Positions 24,812-33,745 of a DNA stretch of 64,000 bases are shown here, piece after piece. This DNA is from G025836975 sp048751585 (GTDB lineage Bacteria; Pseudomonadota; Gammaproteobacteria; Burkholderiales; Burkholderiaceae_B). The stretch is taken from contig NZ_JAZHOB010000004.1 of assembly GCF_048751585.1 (NCBI RefSeq), positions 1-64,000 of the forward strand, given 5' to 3'. The notes below the pieces were generated by a model, which worked only from the letters and a program-made list of their open reading frames with translations, did not search any database and had not been told where the DNA came from. A program made the position numbers and the translations under genes. Positions within the stretch are counted from its first letter, which is position 1. Each line of letters opens with the position of its first letter.

Positions 24812-26212
24812 ATGGGCCACTCAAACGAGAACACCAGGAAAACCGAGACGGCCGGGGCATGGATAAGCGAAGTCCGTGCGTCGCTGCGGCTGGGTTGGCC
24901 GCTGATCTTCACCAATCTGGCCCAGATAGCGCTGCTGACCACAGACCTCATCTACATGGGCAGGCTGGGCGCCGACCAATTGGCGGCCGGCTCGCTGGCC
25001 GTCAGCCTGTATCACACCCTGATGATTTTCAGCATGGGCCTGGTATCGGCGACCATGCCCATGCTGGCCGCCACACTCGGAAGGCGCAGAAACGCCGTAC
25101 GCGAAGTGCGGCGCACTGTGCGCCAGGGCCTATGGTCGGCGCTGCTGATCTGCCTTCCCATGTGGTTGATATTGTGGCAGGCCGAGCCGGTTTTGCTGCT
25201 GATGGGACAGAGACCGGCCATGGCGGCCGATGCGGCCAGCCTGATGCGTACCCTGCAATGGGCGTTGTTGCCTTACCTGGGCTATATCGTATTGCGTTCG
25301 GTCCTTGCCGCCATGGAACGGCCCGCCTGGACGTTGCTTGTGGCCGGCGCGGCCATTTTGCTTAACGCCCTGGTGGGCTGGCTGCTGATTTTCGGGCACT
25401 GGGGGTTCCCGGCTCTGGGGCTCAAGGGCGCCGGCATTGCAAGCACATGCTCCAGCATCGCCATGTTTCTTGGCATGGCCCTGGTGTTGACGCGCCACAA
25501 GCGATTTCGCCGATACCGGCTCTTTGGCCGCCTTTGGCTTGCGGATTTCACGCGCTTGGCGGAACTGTGGCGGCTGGGCATTCCCATCGCCATCACGTTC
25601 ACGCTGGAGACCCTGGTGTTCTACGCGGCCGTCATGATGATGGGGATGATAGGCAAGACCGCGCTGGCGGCGCATGCCATCGCCATGCAGATCGCCTCGA
25701 TTTCTTTCATGGTTCCATTGGGCTTCGGGCAAGTCGCGACCATACGAGTCGGTCTGGCCGCCGGCCGACGGCAATTGCCGCAGATGCTGCGCGCGGGCTG
25801 GACCTCTTATGCGATGGGAGTCGGTTTCATGGGCCTCGCGGCGCTGGTCATGTGGCTTTCCCCTCATACGATTATCGGCCTGTTCATCGACACCGAATTG
25901 CCCTCCAATAAAGAGGTCGTGGCGCTGGCCATACAGTTTCTTGCCCTTGCCGCCTTGTTCCAGCTGGCCGATGGCGCGCAGGCCGTCAGCGCGGGCATGC
26001 TGCGCGGCCTGCACGACACCCGCGTACCGATGCTGCTTGCCGCTTTCGGCTATTGGATATTGGGCGTGCCCTTCGGCGCCTTCCTGGCCTTCGGCGCGGG
26101 TTGGGGCGGCCAAGGCGTTTGGGTCGGCCTGGCGACCGGCCTGAGCGTGGTTGCCGTGCTGCTAACCGTGCGCTGGGTGCGCCACAGCCGGCGAGTCGGA
26201 TTCCGCCACTGA
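24812..26212 (+). CDS. MATE family efflux transporter (NorM-like)
   Basis: 466 residues with about twelve membrane spans in two homologous halves. The N-terminal half begins SLRLGWPLIFTNLAQIALLTTDLIYMGRLG, the typical MATE opening. The second half begins LWRLGIPIAITFTLETLVFY and includes FMVPLGFGQVATIRVG. Proteins of this family export cationic drugs and metabolites using Na+ or H+. There is no clear ribosome-binding site. The last 51 bp overlap the convergent LysR gene. Confidence 0.93.
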   Translation: MGHSNENTRKTETAGAWISEVRASLRLGWPLIFTNLAQIALLTTDLIYMGRLGADQLAAGSLAVSLYHTLMIFSMGLVSATMPMLAATLGRRRNAVREVRRTVRQGLWSALLICLPMWLILWQAEPVLLLMGQRPAMAADAASLMRTLQWALLPYLGYIVLRSVLAAMERPAWTLLVAGAAILLNALVGWLLIFGHWGFPALGLKGAGIASTCSSIAMFLGMALVLTRHKRFRRYRLFGRLWLADFTRLAELWRLGIPIAITFTLETLVFYAAVMMMGMIGKTALAAHAIAMQIASISFMVPLGFGQVATIRVGLAAGRRQLPQMLRAGWTSYAMGVGFMGLAALVMWLSPHTIIGLFIDTELPSNKEVVALAIQFLALAALFQLADGAQAVSAGMLRGLHDTRVPMLLAAFGYWILGVPFGAFLAFGAGWGGQGVWVGLATGLSVVAVLLTVRWVRHSRRVGFRH

Positions 26213-27103
26213 AAAAGACCCCAGGTGATCGACCAGCAGCCTGGCGGCGGGCGTCAGCGCCTCTTCCGAGCGGAAGCACAGGGCGAATCTCCGGCTGGCC
26301 CATTCGTCGGTAAGCGGAATGACGCGCAAGGCCTGTACATTGGCATAGGCCTGTGCCACCTCTATCGGCAGCACGCTGATGGCCAGTTTGGCCAGGACAA
26401 CGCGCAGGACGGCATTAAGATTCGAAACGAATACGCGTTCGATCAATTGCTTGCCGGCCAGGCTTGCCTGGCGCTTGAGCATGACCTGGACGGCGCTGGC
26501 CGACGATATGCTGACCTGCTCGTAATCCAGGGTCGCTTCGAACGGCAGCGCCTTGAAGCCCGCCAGCGGATGGTCGGGATGCATGACGATGGCCAGGCGG
26601 TCGGTCCGGTAGGGGCGGGTAAGCAGACCCTGGAAGTCGGCGACATCCCAGCAGATCCCCACGGATGCCACGCCTTCCTTGATGCCACGCACGACATCGA
26701 CGCTCAAGCGTTCCTCGATGTCTATCTGTATGTTGCGGTAATCGGGATCTTGCAGAAAAACCGCCAGGTCTTCGGGCAGCTTCTCCGCCAACACCGAAAC
26801 GGTCGCCAATACCCTGACCTGCCCTTTCACGCCTGACGCATACGACAGCATGTCGCGCCGTATGCGATCGGCGCTGGCCAGCATGGCACGCGCATGTTCC
26901 AGCAAGGTTTCGCCCGCGGGCGTCGGAGCTACCCCATGCCGCCGCCGAATCAGCAGCTTCACGCCGACGGTTTCTTCCAGCGCCGACAGGCGCTTGCTGA
27001 TGGCCGAGCCGACAATGCTGGACTGTTCGCCCGCCCGGGCGATGCTGCGCAACTCGCAGACGGCGACAAACAATCGCAGCGTGGTCAGATCCAGATCTCG
27101 CAC
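26162..27103 (-). CDS. LysR-family transcriptional regulator
   Basis: 313 residues. The N-terminal helix-turn-helix contains LRLFVAVCELRSIARAGEQSSIVGSAISKRLSALEETVG, and the C-terminal effector domain runs from about 90 on. It starts with GTG at 27103, preceded by GGAG. It is divergent from the HMG-CoA-lyase-like gene, and the 153-bp intergenic region carries two dyads suited to a LysR tetramer. It probably controls that cluster and may sense one of its substrates. Confidence 0.9.
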   Translation of the reverse strand: MRDLDLTTLRLFVAVCELRSIARAGEQSSIVGSAISKRLSALEETVGVKLLIRRRHGVAPTPAGETLLEHARAMLASADRIRRDMLSYASGVKGQVRVLATVSVLAEKLPEDLAVFLQDPDYRNIQIDIEERLSVDVVRGIKEGVASVGICWDVADFQGLLTRPYRTDRLAIVMHPDHPLAGFKALPFEATLDYEQVSISSASAVQVMLKRQASLAGKQLIERVFVSNLNAVLRVVLAKLAISVLPIEVAQAYANVQALRVIPLTDEWASRRFALCFRSEEALTPAARLLVDHLGSFSVAESDSPAVAHPAHG

Positions 27104-27159
27104 AGCAGTGGCTCCAGGACGAAATAATTAAAACGCGGGGATGATGGAAACCTATGATA

Positions 27160-27184
27160 TTCCAAAATGGAACTTATATAGTTC
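27160..27184. promoter_or_regulatory. Tandem dyads, candidate LysR operator
   Basis: TTCCAAAATGGAA (27160-27172) and AACTTATATAGTT (27171-27183) are two overlapping perfect inverted repeats, in an AT-rich region between the divergent LysR and HMG-CoA-lyase-like genes. Position and symmetry fit a LysR binding region; binding is inferred. Confidence 0.45.
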
Positions 27185-27256
27185 TAAAACTGCGCTTTTC
27201 ATATTTTTCAGAATACCTAAAATAAGGCTTCCCCAGCTTTCCAGCGCAAGCTCGAC

Positions 27257-28240
27257 ATGACAGTCACCGAAACCCGCCACACCGCCCCTTTGTGCAAGAC
27301 CTGGCCCGAGCGCGTCGTTGTGCGCGAAGTGGGCTTGCGCGACGGCCTGCAAAGCATCGCCCGGACTCTTCCAACCGAGCGGAAAAAGGAATGGATCGCG
27401 GCGGCCCATGCCGCGGGCCAGCATGAAATCGAGGTCGGTTCATTCGTCCCCGCGCGCCTGATGCCCCAACTGGCCGATACCGGCGAGCTTGTCGCCTTTG
27501 CGAACACATTGCCTGGACTGCGGGCATCGGTGTTGGTGCCCAACCTGAAAGGCGCCGAACACGCCATGGCGGCCCAAGCCCACCTGATGATCGTGCCGCT
27601 TTCAGCCAGCCACGCTCACAGCCTGGCCAACCTGCGCAAGACACCCGACGAAGTGGTGGCCGAGGTGGCCCGAATCAGGGCCGCCCGCGACGCGGCGGGG
27701 TCCAGGACGATTATTGAAGGCGGCGTCGGCACGGCGTTCGGCTGCACTGTGCAAGGCCATGTCGAACCCGCTGAGGTCCTGCGGCTGGCGCAAGCCTTGC
27801 TGGACGCCGGCGCCGACCGCATCAGCCTGGCCGACACGGTCGGCTATGCTCACCCCGCGGCGGTGGACAGCCTGTTTACCCAAGCTATGCGCATTCTGGG
27901 CGACAAGCTGTGCTGCGCGCACTTCCATGACACGCGCGGCCTAGGGCTGGCCAATGCCCTGGCCGCGCTGGAAACCGGCATTACCCGGTTCGATGCCTGC
28001 CTTGCGGGCCTGGGCGGATGCCCCCACGCGCCGGGCGCCAGCGGCAACGTCACCACCGAGGACCTGCTCTTCATGCTTGAAAGCATGGGAATCGATACGG
28101 GCTGCGATATCGAAGCCGTGCTGGCGCTGCGCGGACAGATCGCGCAGTGGCTCTCGGGCGAAATCTTGCACGGCGCCTTATGGCAGGCCGGAATGCCGAA
28201 GGCGCCGATCTCGGCGAATCGGCCCGGCCAAAATAATTAA
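27257..28240 (+). CDS. Hydroxymethylglutaryl-CoA lyase family protein
   Basis: 327-residue TIM-barrel lyase. The N-terminal VVREVGLRDGLQS holds the metal-binding Asp. CAHFHDTRGLGLAN supplies metal-ligand histidines, and FDACLAGLGGCPHAPGASGNVTTED contains the catalytic cysteine loop of the family. HMG-CoA lyase cleaves HMG-CoA to acetyl-CoA and acetoacetate, and relatives cleave citramalyl-CoA-like substrates. Being next to a family III CoA-transferase and a Bug receptor rather than leucine-degradation genes suggests an imported branched dicarboxylate as substrate. Confidence 0.88.
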   Translation: MTVTETRHTAPLCKTWPERVVVREVGLRDGLQSIARTLPTERKKEWIAAAHAAGQHEIEVGSFVPARLMPQLADTGELVAFANTLPGLRASVLVPNLKGAEHAMAAQAHLMIVPLSASHAHSLANLRKTPDEVVAEVARIRAARDAAGSRTIIEGGVGTAFGCTVQGHVEPAEVLRLAQALLDAGADRISLADTVGYAHPAAVDSLFTQAMRILGDKLCCAHFHDTRGLGLANALAALETGITRFDACLAGLGGCPHAPGASGNVTTEDLLFMLESMGIDTGCDIEAVLALRGQIAQWLSGEILHGALWQAGMPKAPISANRPGQNN

Positions 28241-28250
28241 CAGGAAACGC

Positions 28251-29498
28251 ATGTTGTCGCTCAATCAGCCTTCTCCGGCTCAAACCGAAAGCCAGTCCGC
28301 CGTAGCCTCAAAACGGCGCTTGCCGCTGACCGGGCTTCGAGTCGTCGAGTTCACTCATATGGTCATGGGTCCAACCTGCGGGCTGGTGCTGGCCGACCTG
28401 GGCGCGGAAGTCATCAAGATAGAGCCTGTCGAAGGGGACAGAACGCGCCACCTTCTGGGCGCGGGCGCGGGCTTCTTTCCCATGTTCAATCGGAACAAGA
28501 AAAGCATAGGCCTGAATCTTCATACCCCCGAGGGGGTCGAAATCGCGCGCAAGCTGGCCGGGTCGGCCGACGTGGTCGCCGAAAACTTCCGGCCCGGCAT
28601 GATGCGCAAGTACGGGCTGGATTACGCCGCGCTCAGCGCCGCCAATCCACGCCTGATCTATGCCAGCCTGAAAGGCTTCCTGCCCGGCCCCTACGAATTG
28701 CGCACCGCCCTTGACGAAGTCGTCCAGATGATGGGCGGGCTGGCCTATATGACCGGCCGTCCAGGCGACCCCTTGCGCGCCGGCACCAGCGTCAACGACA
28801 TCATGGGCGGCATGTTCGGGGCGATCGGCATCATGGCGGCCCTGATAGAGCGCGGCATCACAGGCAAGGGGCAGGAAGTCCAGTCGGCCCTGTTCGAGAA
28901 CAATATCTTTCTGGTCGGCCAGCACATGCTGCAATACGCCATTACCGGCGTTGCCGCCGCGCCCATGCCGGAACGAATCTCCGCCTGGGCCTTGTACGAT
29001 GTTTTCACGGTAAAGGATGGGGAACAGATATTCCTGGCGGCCGTGAGCGATGCCCAATGGGTGACTTTCTGCCGCGCACTGGGCTTCACCGATTTGCTGT
29101 CCCGGCCCGAGCTGGCCACCAACAACGATCGCGTCCGTGTAAGGCCGGCCCTATTGGACGACCTGCGCGCCAGGCTGGCGGGCTTCAGCGCCGAGGAGCT
29201 ATCGGCCATCTTCGAAAAAAACGGCCTGCCCTTCGCCCCCATCGTCAAACCCGAGGAATTGTTCGACGACCCGCATCTGAAAGCCACGGGCGGCCTGGCC
29301 GACATACGCCTGACTGACGGAGAACGCGCGGGACACACCGCCCAGGCCGCCCTGCTGCCCCTTAGCATGTCGGGCGAGCGCCTGGGCGTGCGCCTGAATC
29401 CGCCCGCCCTGGGACAGCACACCGGCGAGCTGCTTGCCCGGCTGGGCTATTCCAAAGAAGAAGCCGAACACCTTATTGCGCAAGGCGCGGTTGCCTAG
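28251..29498 (+). CDS. Family III CoA-transferase (CaiB/BaiF)
   Basis: 415 residues. The opening LTGLRVVEFTHMVMGPTCGLVLADLGAEVIKIEP is the family hallmark, followed by NRNKKSIGLNLHTPEG. The segment RPGDPLRAGTSVNDIMGGMFGA follows the catalytic-Asp region. These enzymes move CoA between carboxylates, typically from succinyl-CoA to a substrate acid. ATG 28251 follows CAGGAAA; the longer frame reading back into the lyase is not real. It probably activates the acid cleaved by the lyase encoded 10 bp upstream. Confidence 0.92.
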   Translation: MLSLNQPSPAQTESQSAVASKRRLPLTGLRVVEFTHMVMGPTCGLVLADLGAEVIKIEPVEGDRTRHLLGAGAGFFPMFNRNKKSIGLNLHTPEGVEIARKLAGSADVVAENFRPGMMRKYGLDYAALSAANPRLIYASLKGFLPGPYELRTALDEVVQMMGGLAYMTGRPGDPLRAGTSVNDIMGGMFGAIGIMAALIERGITGKGQEVQSALFENNIFLVGQHMLQYAITGVAAAPMPERISAWALYDVFTVKDGEQIFLAAVSDAQWVTFCRALGFTDLLSRPELATNNDRVRVRPALLDDLRARLAGFSAEELSAIFEKNGLPFAPIVKPEELFDDPHLKATGGLADIRLTDGERAGHTAQAALLPLSMSGERLGVRLNPPALGQHTGELLARLGYSKEEAEHLIAQGAVA

Positions 29499-29546
29499 CG
29501 CCTTCCCGCCAAGCATTCAAACCCGTCAATAAAAAATGGAGACAAC

Positions 29547-30530
29547 ATGACAACATCAAACATGAATCCGACCCGCCGCCAGATCCTGGCCGCATTCGGC
29601 GCCGCGGCCGCCATGCCTTTTTCGGCATTTTCGCAAAACGACCGGCCGATCAATCTGATATTGCCGGTCGGGCCCGGTTCCGGCGTGGACACCATCGTGC
29701 GATCCGCCAGCCAGGCATGGGCCAAGGCGGCCGGGCGCACCGTGGTCATCGAAAACAAGCCAGGCGCGGGCGGCATACTGGGTACCTCGGCCCTGGTCAA
29801 ATCGGTCCCGGACGGCCACACGCTGGGCGTCGTGTCCAACAACCACGTCATCTTCCCCAGCGTATACAAGTCGGTGCCCTTCGATCCCATCGCCGACATA
29901 ACGCCCATTTCAGTCATCGGCACCACGCCTTTACTGCTGGTGGTCAATCCGAAGAAGCTGCCGGCCGACAATATCAAGGAACTGATTGCCTTGCTGAAGG
30001 CCAAGCCGGGCAGCTACAACTTTGCCTCGTCCGGCAACGGAACCATACTGCACCTGGCAGCCGAAATGTTCGTGGATCAGGCCGACGTCCAGGCCCGCCA
30101 TATTCCCTACAAGGGCGTAGGCCCCATGATGACCGACCTGATCGGCGGCCAGGTGGACTTTGGCGTGCTTTCCCTGCCTTCCGTTCTGTCGCAACTGAAA
30201 AGCGGCAGCCTGCGCGCCGTCGGCCTGGGAGGAAAAAAGCGCATACCGGCCCTGCCCGATCTGCCCACGATAGCCGAGCAGGGCCTGCCCGATTACTACG
30301 TCGAAGGCTGGTTTGCCGTCATCGGTCCGGCCAAGCTGCCGGCCGACAAGGCCAAGGAAGCCTACAGCCAGGTGTCCAGCGCCTACGCCGATCCCGAGGT
30401 CAAGAGAAGCATGACCACCCAGGGCAATACCATACTGATGATGAATCCCGACGATACGGCCCGTTTTTTCCAGGCGGAATTGGACAAGTACGCCAAGGTC
30501 GTGAAAGCGGCAGGCATGGAATTGAAGTAA
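29547..30530 (+). CDS. Bug-family (TctC-type) periplasmic receptor
   Basis: 327 residues with a signal peptide that starts with a twin-arginine-like RRQILAAFGAAAAMPFSAFS. Bug motifs are clear: INLILPVGPGSGVDTIVRSASQAWAKA, VVIENKPGAGG, DGHTLGVVSNNH, the YKGVGPMMTDLIGGQVDFGV segment and LPDLPTIAEQGLPDY. Such receptors bind carboxylates through two main-chain-lined loops. GGAGACAAC precedes the start. It is the third gene of the lyase/CoA-transferase cluster, so it should deliver that pathway's substrate to a TctAB-type permease encoded elsewhere. Confidence 0.93.
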   Translation: MTTSNMNPTRRQILAAFGAAAAMPFSAFSQNDRPINLILPVGPGSGVDTIVRSASQAWAKAAGRTVVIENKPGAGGILGTSALVKSVPDGHTLGVVSNNHVIFPSVYKSVPFDPIADITPISVIGTTPLLLVVNPKKLPADNIKELIALLKAKPGSYNFASSGNGTILHLAAEMFVDQADVQARHIPYKGVGPMMTDLIGGQVDFGVLSLPSVLSQLKSGSLRAVGLGGKKRIPALPDLPTIAEQGLPDYYVEGWFAVIGPAKLPADKAKEAYSQVSSAYADPEVKRSMTTQGNTILMMNPDDTARFFQAELDKYAKVVKAAGMELK

Positions 30531-30617
30531 GCAGCTCCGTCGTCCTTCTTTATGCTAACTTTGCGGGATAAGGATACCCCCCGTTCAAAGCAAGCCATCA
30601 CAAGAAGGACGACCACC

Positions 30618-31613
30618 ATGCATTACAGACGCCTCGGCGCAAGCAACCTGCGCGTTTCCAATCTTTGCTTGGGCACGATGATGTTCGGCGATCAAACCGA
30701 CTATGCGGAAGCAAAAAGCATGGTCGATTCAGCCCGCGAACACGGCATCAACTTCATCGATACCGCCGACACCTACACCAAAGGCGCATCGGAAGAAATG
30801 GTGGGCAAGCTGATCAGCGCGAACCGCCACGATTGGGTGCTGGCCAGCAAGCTGGGCAATGCCATGAGCAAGGCGCCCAATCAATCGCATTATTCGCGGC
30901 ACTGGATGATGCACGAGGTGGATCAAAGCCTGCGCCGCCTGTCCACCGACCATCTGGACATCCTTTACCTGCACCGCGACTTCCACGAGGAAAACCTGGA
31001 CGAAGCCGTGCGCGCTCTGGGCGACCTTATCCGCGCAGGCAAGATCCGCGCCTTCGGTCTATCCAACTTCCGTGGCTGGCGCATCGCCGAATTCATTCGC
31101 CTGTGCCAGCAAGCCAATGTGCCGCAACCCGTGGTTTGCCAGCCCTATTACAACCTGCTCAATCGCGGGCCCGAGGTCGAAATACTGCCGGCCTGCGGGC
31201 ACTACGGATTAGGTGTCGTGCCCTACAGCCCCATCGCACGCGGCGTGCTTACCGGAAAATATCGGGCCGGCCAGACGCCGCCGCGGGAAAGCCGGGCGGG
31301 ACGCGGCGACAAGCGCATGATGGAAACGGAGTTTCGCGACGAGTCGCTGGCCATTGCGCAACGCCTGCAAGAGCATTGCGAGCAGCGCGGAATCAAGCTG
31401 GCGCATTTCGCCACCGCCTGGGTCCTGGCCAACCGCCATGTCAGCGCGGTCATCGCCGGCCCGCGCACGCTGGCGCAACTGGAAGACTACTACCCCGCCG
31501 TCGATGTGCAAATCAGCCCAGAGGAGGAAGCGCTGGTGGACGGCCTGGTAACGCCGGGCCATGCATCGACGCTGGGATACAACGACCCCAGCTACCCCTT
31601 CTTCGGACGATAA
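30618..31613 (+). CDS. Aldo/keto reductase
   Basis: 331 residues, (beta/alpha)8 NADPH-dependent oxidoreductase of the Tas/YajO-like group. The catalytic tetrad is readable: Asp and Tyr in FIDTADTYTKG, Lys in WVLASKLGN and His in LDILYLHRDF. The cofactor region near the C-terminus includes VIAGPRTLAQLEDY. ATG 30618 is supported by AGAAGGA; the upstream frame from 30552 lacks one. The link to the lyase cluster is only by position. The substrate is unknown. Confidence 0.88.
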   Translation: MHYRRLGASNLRVSNLCLGTMMFGDQTDYAEAKSMVDSAREHGINFIDTADTYTKGASEEMVGKLISANRHDWVLASKLGNAMSKAPNQSHYSRHWMMHEVDQSLRRLSTDHLDILYLHRDFHEENLDEAVRALGDLIRAGKIRAFGLSNFRGWRIAEFIRLCQQANVPQPVVCQPYYNLLNRGPEVEILPACGHYGLGVVPYSPIARGVLTGKYRAGQTPPRESRAGRGDKRMMETEFRDESLAIAQRLQEHCEQRGIKLAHFATAWVLANRHVSAVIAGPRTLAQLEDYYPAVDVQISPEEEALVDGLVTPGHASTLGYNDPSYPFFGR

Positions 31614-31636
31614 GGGCTGGTCCCGCAACGGAAAGA

Positions 31637-31684
31637 ATGGGGCCGGATCTTGCAATCATGGGAGATTGCAAGACCCGGCCCCAT
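31637..31684. terminator. Long bidirectional hairpin between convergent genes
   Basis: ATGGGGCCGG..CTTGCAATC pairs with GATTGCAAG..CCGGCCCCAT over nearly 48 bases with small internal mismatches. It lies between the ends of the aldo/keto reductase (plus) and BMP receptor (minus) genes. It lacks a clear T tract but is positioned to end both transcripts. Confidence 0.55.
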
Positions 31685-31724
31685 GTGCTTACAAAGGCCC
31701 GGCCTGAAGTAGCGCCATGCAGGC

Positions 31725-32819
31725 TTACTTGGTGGGAAGCTTGCCCGCCACGCCTTGGACGTAGTAGTTCATCTTGTTCAGGCCCGCATCGTCCAGAACA
31801 CCGGATTCCAGGCGGACCTTGCCTTCGTTGTCCTTGATGGGTCCGGCAAACGGCGCCAGGGTTCCGGCGACGATTTCAGCCTGTTTTTCCAGCACCAGCT
31901 TCTTCACATCGTCAGGCACGGCGGGACCGAATCCTTCGATCGCGGCCATGCCCTGCTTGATGCCGCCCCATGTGCTGTCCGGCTTCCATGCGCCATTCAA
32001 TACGTCCTGGGCTTCCTTGGTGAAGTACTTGCCCCAATGGTGGGTGACTGCCGCAAGCTGGGCATTCGGCCCGAATTTCTTCATGTCGGAATGGTAGGCC
32101 ACGGCGTACTTGCCTTTCTCTTCGGCGGCCTGGACCGTGGCGGTCGAATCGGTATGGTGGGTAACGATGTCGGCGCCCTGGCCGATAAGCGCCAAGGCCG
32201 CATCGCGTTCCTTGCCGGGATCGAACCAGCTGTTCACCCAGATGACGCGCACTTCGGCATTGGGATTGACGCTGCGCATGCCGCGCGTAAAGGCATTAAT
32301 GCCTTGCAGTACTTCGGGAATCGGGAAAGCGCCCACATAGCCCGCGACGTTCGACTTGGTCATCTTGCCCGCCAGAATGCCGGCCAGGTAGCGGGCTTCG
32401 TAGAAGCGGGAATTGGTGGTGGCCACATTGGCGGCCGTCTTGTAGCCGGTGGAATGCACGAATTTCACATCGGGAAACTGCTTTGCCACCTTGAGCGTGG
32501 GATTCATGTAGCCGAAGGAAGTCGTGAAAATAAGCTTGTTGCCCTGCTGGGCCAGGTCGCGTATGACGCGCTCGGCGTCGGCGCCTTCGGGAACGTCTTC
32601 AACGAACTGGGTTTTGATCTTATCGCCCAGGGCCTGCTCCATTTCCTTGCGCCCGATGTCCTGCTGCCAGGTCCAGCCGGCCTCGCCGATGGGGCTGACG
32701 TAGACGAAACCTATCTTCAGCGGCTCTTGCCCGGCTGCCGCGGCGGCGGAAGCGGAAAAAGCGATCGCGGGCGCAATGACCGCGGCACACAGCGCATGGC
32801 GTAAAAACTTTGCAGACAT
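31725..32819 (-). CDS. BMP-family ABC transporter receptor (nucleoside-type)
   Basis: 364 residues with a signal peptide ending ASAAAAA, then PLKIGFVYVSPIGEAGWTWQQDIG, the standard opening of the basic membrane protein (PnrA/Med) family. Motifs VPEGADAERVIRDLAQQGNKLIFTTSFGYM and ADIVTHHTDSTATVQAAEEKGKYAVAYHSDM line the ligand cleft. It is the binding component of the ABC importer encoded upstream; purine nucleosides or related compounds are the likely ligand class. AAGGA precedes the ATG. Confidence 0.92.
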   Translation of the reverse strand: MSAKFLRHALCAAVIAPAIAFSASAAAAAGQEPLKIGFVYVSPIGEAGWTWQQDIGRKEMEQALGDKIKTQFVEDVPEGADAERVIRDLAQQGNKLIFTTSFGYMNPTLKVAKQFPDVKFVHSTGYKTAANVATTNSRFYEARYLAGILAGKMTKSNVAGYVGAFPIPEVLQGINAFTRGMRSVNPNAEVRVIWVNSWFDPGKERDAALALIGQGADIVTHHTDSTATVQAAEEKGKYAVAYHSDMKKFGPNAQLAAVTHHWGKYFTKEAQDVLNGAWKPDSTWGGIKQGMAAIEGFGPAVPDDVKKLVLEKQAEIVAGTLAPFAGPIKDNEGKVRLESGVLDDAGLNKMNYYVQGVAGKLPTK

Positions 32820-32827
32820 GATTATCC

Positions 32828-33745
32828 TTAGGAGTTCGGGTTAAAGTGTTTGCCCAGCGAGGCAGGCATGTTCAGCCTGATCCAGTTTGCGTTTCGGGAA
32901 ATAAGGACCAGCACCACTATCGTTGCAAGATAGGGCAGCATGGAAAGCAGCTGCGACGCTATGGGAACCCCCAGCGCCTGCATATGATAGGTAAGAATGG
33001 TGATCCCGCCAAACAGATAGGCGCCCACCAGCACGCGCAACGGCCGCCATGTGGCAAAGGTCGTCAGCGCCAGCGCAATCCAGCCTCGGCCCGCCACCAT
33101 GCCCTCCACCCACATGGGCGTGTAGGCCAGCGACATAAAGGCTCCCGCCAGGCCGCAGCAAGCCCCGCCGAACAGCAAGGCGGAAAGCCGTATGCGCCTG
33201 ACCTTATAGCCCAGGGCATGGGCCGACGAGGGGGATTCGCCCACGGAACGCAAGATCAGGCCCGCGCGAGTCCGGTTAAGGAACCAGACTATGCCGGCGC
33301 ACAGCAGCAGCGATAAATACACCATGGGGTGCTGCTGGAAGATGGCCGCCCCAAGAAAGGGGATGTCCTGAAGGAAAGGCAGGCCGAAATGGTTGCCCTG
33401 CAAGGTGGCGCCTACATAATCGATGCCGATGTAGGCCGAGGCGCCGACGCCGAACAGGGACAAGGCCAGGCCCGTGGCCACTTGATTGGCCCCCAGCCAG
33501 ACCGTGAGCCAGGCAAAGAAACCCGCCAGCGCCATGCCGGCCAGAGCTCCCGCCAGGAAGCCCAGGGCCACGCTGTCGGAATGGATGGTGACGGCGAAAC
33601 CGATGACGGCCGCCACCAGCATCATGCCTTCGGAGCCCAGATTGATCACACCGGACTTTTCATTGATAAGCAGGCCCAGCGCCGCCAGCATGAGCGGCGT
33701 GCCCGCGTTGATGGCCGATGCGATCAGGGGAGCCAATGCGTCCAT
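32828..33745 (-). CDS. ABC importer permease, YufQ-like (nucleoside type)
   Basis: 305 residues with about eight membrane spans. The opening APLIASAINAGTPLMLAALGLLINEKSGVINLGSEGMMLV is typical of the second permease in BMP/YufNOPQ systems. Its ATG shares one base with the stop of the first permease, implying coupled translation, and the BMP gene follows after eight bases. It forms the heterodimeric channel with the first permease. Confidence 0.92.
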   Translation of the reverse strand: MDALAPLIASAINAGTPLMLAALGLLINEKSGVINLGSEGMMLVAAVIGFAVTIHSDSVALGFLAGALAGMALAGFFAWLTVWLGANQVATGLALSLFGVGASAYIGIDYVGATLQGNHFGLPFLQDIPFLGAAIFQQHPMVYLSLLLCAGIVWFLNRTRAGLILRSVGESPSSAHALGYKVRRIRLSALLFGGACCGLAGAFMSLAYTPMWVEGMVAGRGWIALALTTFATWRPLRVLVGAYLFGGITILTYHMQALGVPIASQLLSMLPYLATIVVLVLISRNANWIRLNMPASLGKHFNPNS

